Assembly (NCBI GenBank): GCA_049698095.1
Contig: JBAVXA010000034.1
Span: 1 to 5,709 of the forward strand
DNA length: 5,709 nt
Reading direction: 5' to 3'
From: JBEEJL01 sp049698095
GTDB lineage: Bacteria; Pseudomonadota; Gammaproteobacteria; Burkholderiales; JBEEJL01
Notes under the pieces: model-generated
The model's input: only the letters and a program-made list of their open reading frames with translations
What the model was told of the DNA's origin: nothing
Database searches by the model: none
Shown here: positions 4,976 through 5,709 of the stretch, in pieces
How the letters are laid out: each line of letters opens with the position of its first letter
How positions within the stretch are numbered: the first letter of the stretch is position 1
Translations under genes and position numbers: made by a program

Positions 4976-5709
4976 TTGTTAAACCTCATTTGCCACGCCA
5001 ACGCAGGCGATTTTCTCCGCGCTGACGAAACTTTCCTGCTTGCCGACGAAATCGCCAATTGCGTCATGCTCGGCAGCGCGATTCGCATGCGCGACAAACC
5101 GGGTAAGTCTGACAGGGGCACCTATTTCGCCAGCATCATGCAAGACGGCAAAACTGTTGCCGCTGCCATGTATGCGCCTGACCGGCCGCTTAATTTGACC
5201 CCGATGCAGCCCGCCATGATCGAATTGCTGACAGCCGACCTTCAGCAGCGAAATCTGGCCCCGCGTCACCTCACCGCGGATGAGGCAACCGCGCGGGAAT
5301 TCGCCGATTTGTGGGTTCCTCTGAACCGGGTTGAATGCATAGAAGACTCTGGACTGAGAATTTACCAACTGCAGAAAGTGATTCAACCGCGGCCGACATC
5401 CGGCCGGCTGCGCCTGGGAACGAATGCCGACGCCGGGCTTGCAGCGGAATGGGCTGCAGCATTCGACGTCGAAGTGGGTTTCGGCGACGCACAGGGTATC
5501 AAGGAAATGGTGCTGATTGGGTTGGACGAAAAACGACTATATTTTTGGGATGACGCAGGGCCGGTATCGATGTTATTGCGCAATGCGCCGACCCCGAATG
5601 CGGAACGCGTATCAGTGGTCTACACGCCGCCTGAATGCCGTGGCAGAGGCTACGGCGCGGCAGCCAATGCCGCATTGGCGCAATTGATTCTCGACAGCGG
5701 CAAACGCTA
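4976..5709 (+). CDS. Two-domain GNAT family N-acetyltransferase (3' truncated)
   Basis: The frame is open from just after the copper chaperone stop to the end of the window, giving at least 244 residues. The C-terminal GNAT domain shows the acetyl-CoA-binding motif A: VSVVYTPPECRGRGYGAAAN, with R222-G223-R224-G225-Y226-G227. The N-terminal half resembles the degenerate domain of two-domain GNAT proteins (FASIMQDGKTVAAAMYAP, then LRIYQLQKVIQP at 127-138, and GLAAEWAAAF). The substrate is unknown. The start is unclear: no ATG lies near the expected N-terminus. TTG 4976 is the first usual start codon and has CGGAC a few bases upstream. The codons ahead of it read V-T-D-A-D, which would suit an MTDAD beginning if GTC 4961 were a start. 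The first in-frame ATG (5066) would remove about 30 residues that look genuine. It is probably co-transcribed with the copper chaperone gene. Confidence 0.82.
   Translation, partial: MLNLICHANAGDFLRADETFLLADEIANCVMLGSAIRMRDKPGKSDRGTYFASIMQDGKTVAAAMYAPDRPLNLTPMQPAMIELLTADLQQRNLAPRHLTADEATAREFADLWVPLNRVECIEDSGLRIYQLQKVIQPRPTSGRLRLGTNADAGLAAEWAAAFDVEVGFGDAQGIKEMVLIGLDEKRLYFWDDAGPVSMLLRNAPTPNAERVSVVYTPPECRGRGYGAAANAALAQLILDSGKR

Noticed and set aside
4979..5386. 135-residue open frame on the minus strand
   Set aside because: It lies opposite the GNAT frame, which carries a recognisable acetyl-CoA motif and family-like sequence. The minus product shows no recognisable family.
1..5709. tRNA genes, CRISPR arrays, insertion sequences, integrase sites or a defence system
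   Set aside because: No cloverleaf-like segments, regular direct repeats, terminal inverted repeats or transposase-like products were found; all frames with family character are accounted for.

Overview
The window looks like chromosomal DNA of a betaproteobacterium, perhaps of the Nitrosomonadales type. This is inferred from the relatedness of the TrmL, ComF, BioB and BioC proteins and from comF and trmL lying next to biotin genes, an arrangement I recall from betaproteobacteria. No rRNA is present to confirm it. All genes are tightly packed, no gap approaches 300 bases, and I see no tRNA, insertion sequence, CRISPR array or phage gene.

Left (1-1312, + strand): the 3' end of an archaic (Csu-like, sigma-class) chaperone-usher pilus operon. 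It holds the C-terminal part of the outer-membrane usher and, overlapping its end, a small secreted spore-coat-U-type (SCPU) subunit. That subunit lacks the N-terminal donor-strand extension expected of a shaft pilin, so it may be the tip subunit.

Middle (1318-2531, - strand): comF (zinc-ribbon phosphoribosyltransferase-like protein) followed by trmL (tRNA wobble-base 2'-O-methyltransferase), probably co-transcribed and converging on the pilus operon with only five bases between stop codons. comF is divergent from bioB across a 39-bp gap.

Right (2571-5709, + strand): bioB (biotin synthase), bioC (malonyl-ACP O-methyltransferase), a periplasmic PCu(A)C copper chaperone with the complete Cu(I)-binding motif, and the 5' part of a two-domain GNAT acetyltransferase that runs off the window. 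BioC acts at the entry of pimelate synthesis and BioB at the last step of biotin synthesis. The genes for the intermediate steps (bioF, bioA, bioD) are not here.

The most notable pattern is regulatory. bioC and the copper chaperone gene each begin exactly six bases after a TAAAAT -10-like hexamer and have no Shine-Dalgarno sequence, which is the geometry of leaderless mRNAs. Another TAAAAT lies just ahead of comF. No wholly new system is evident; most of the window is recognisable housekeeping genes plus the end of a pilus operon.
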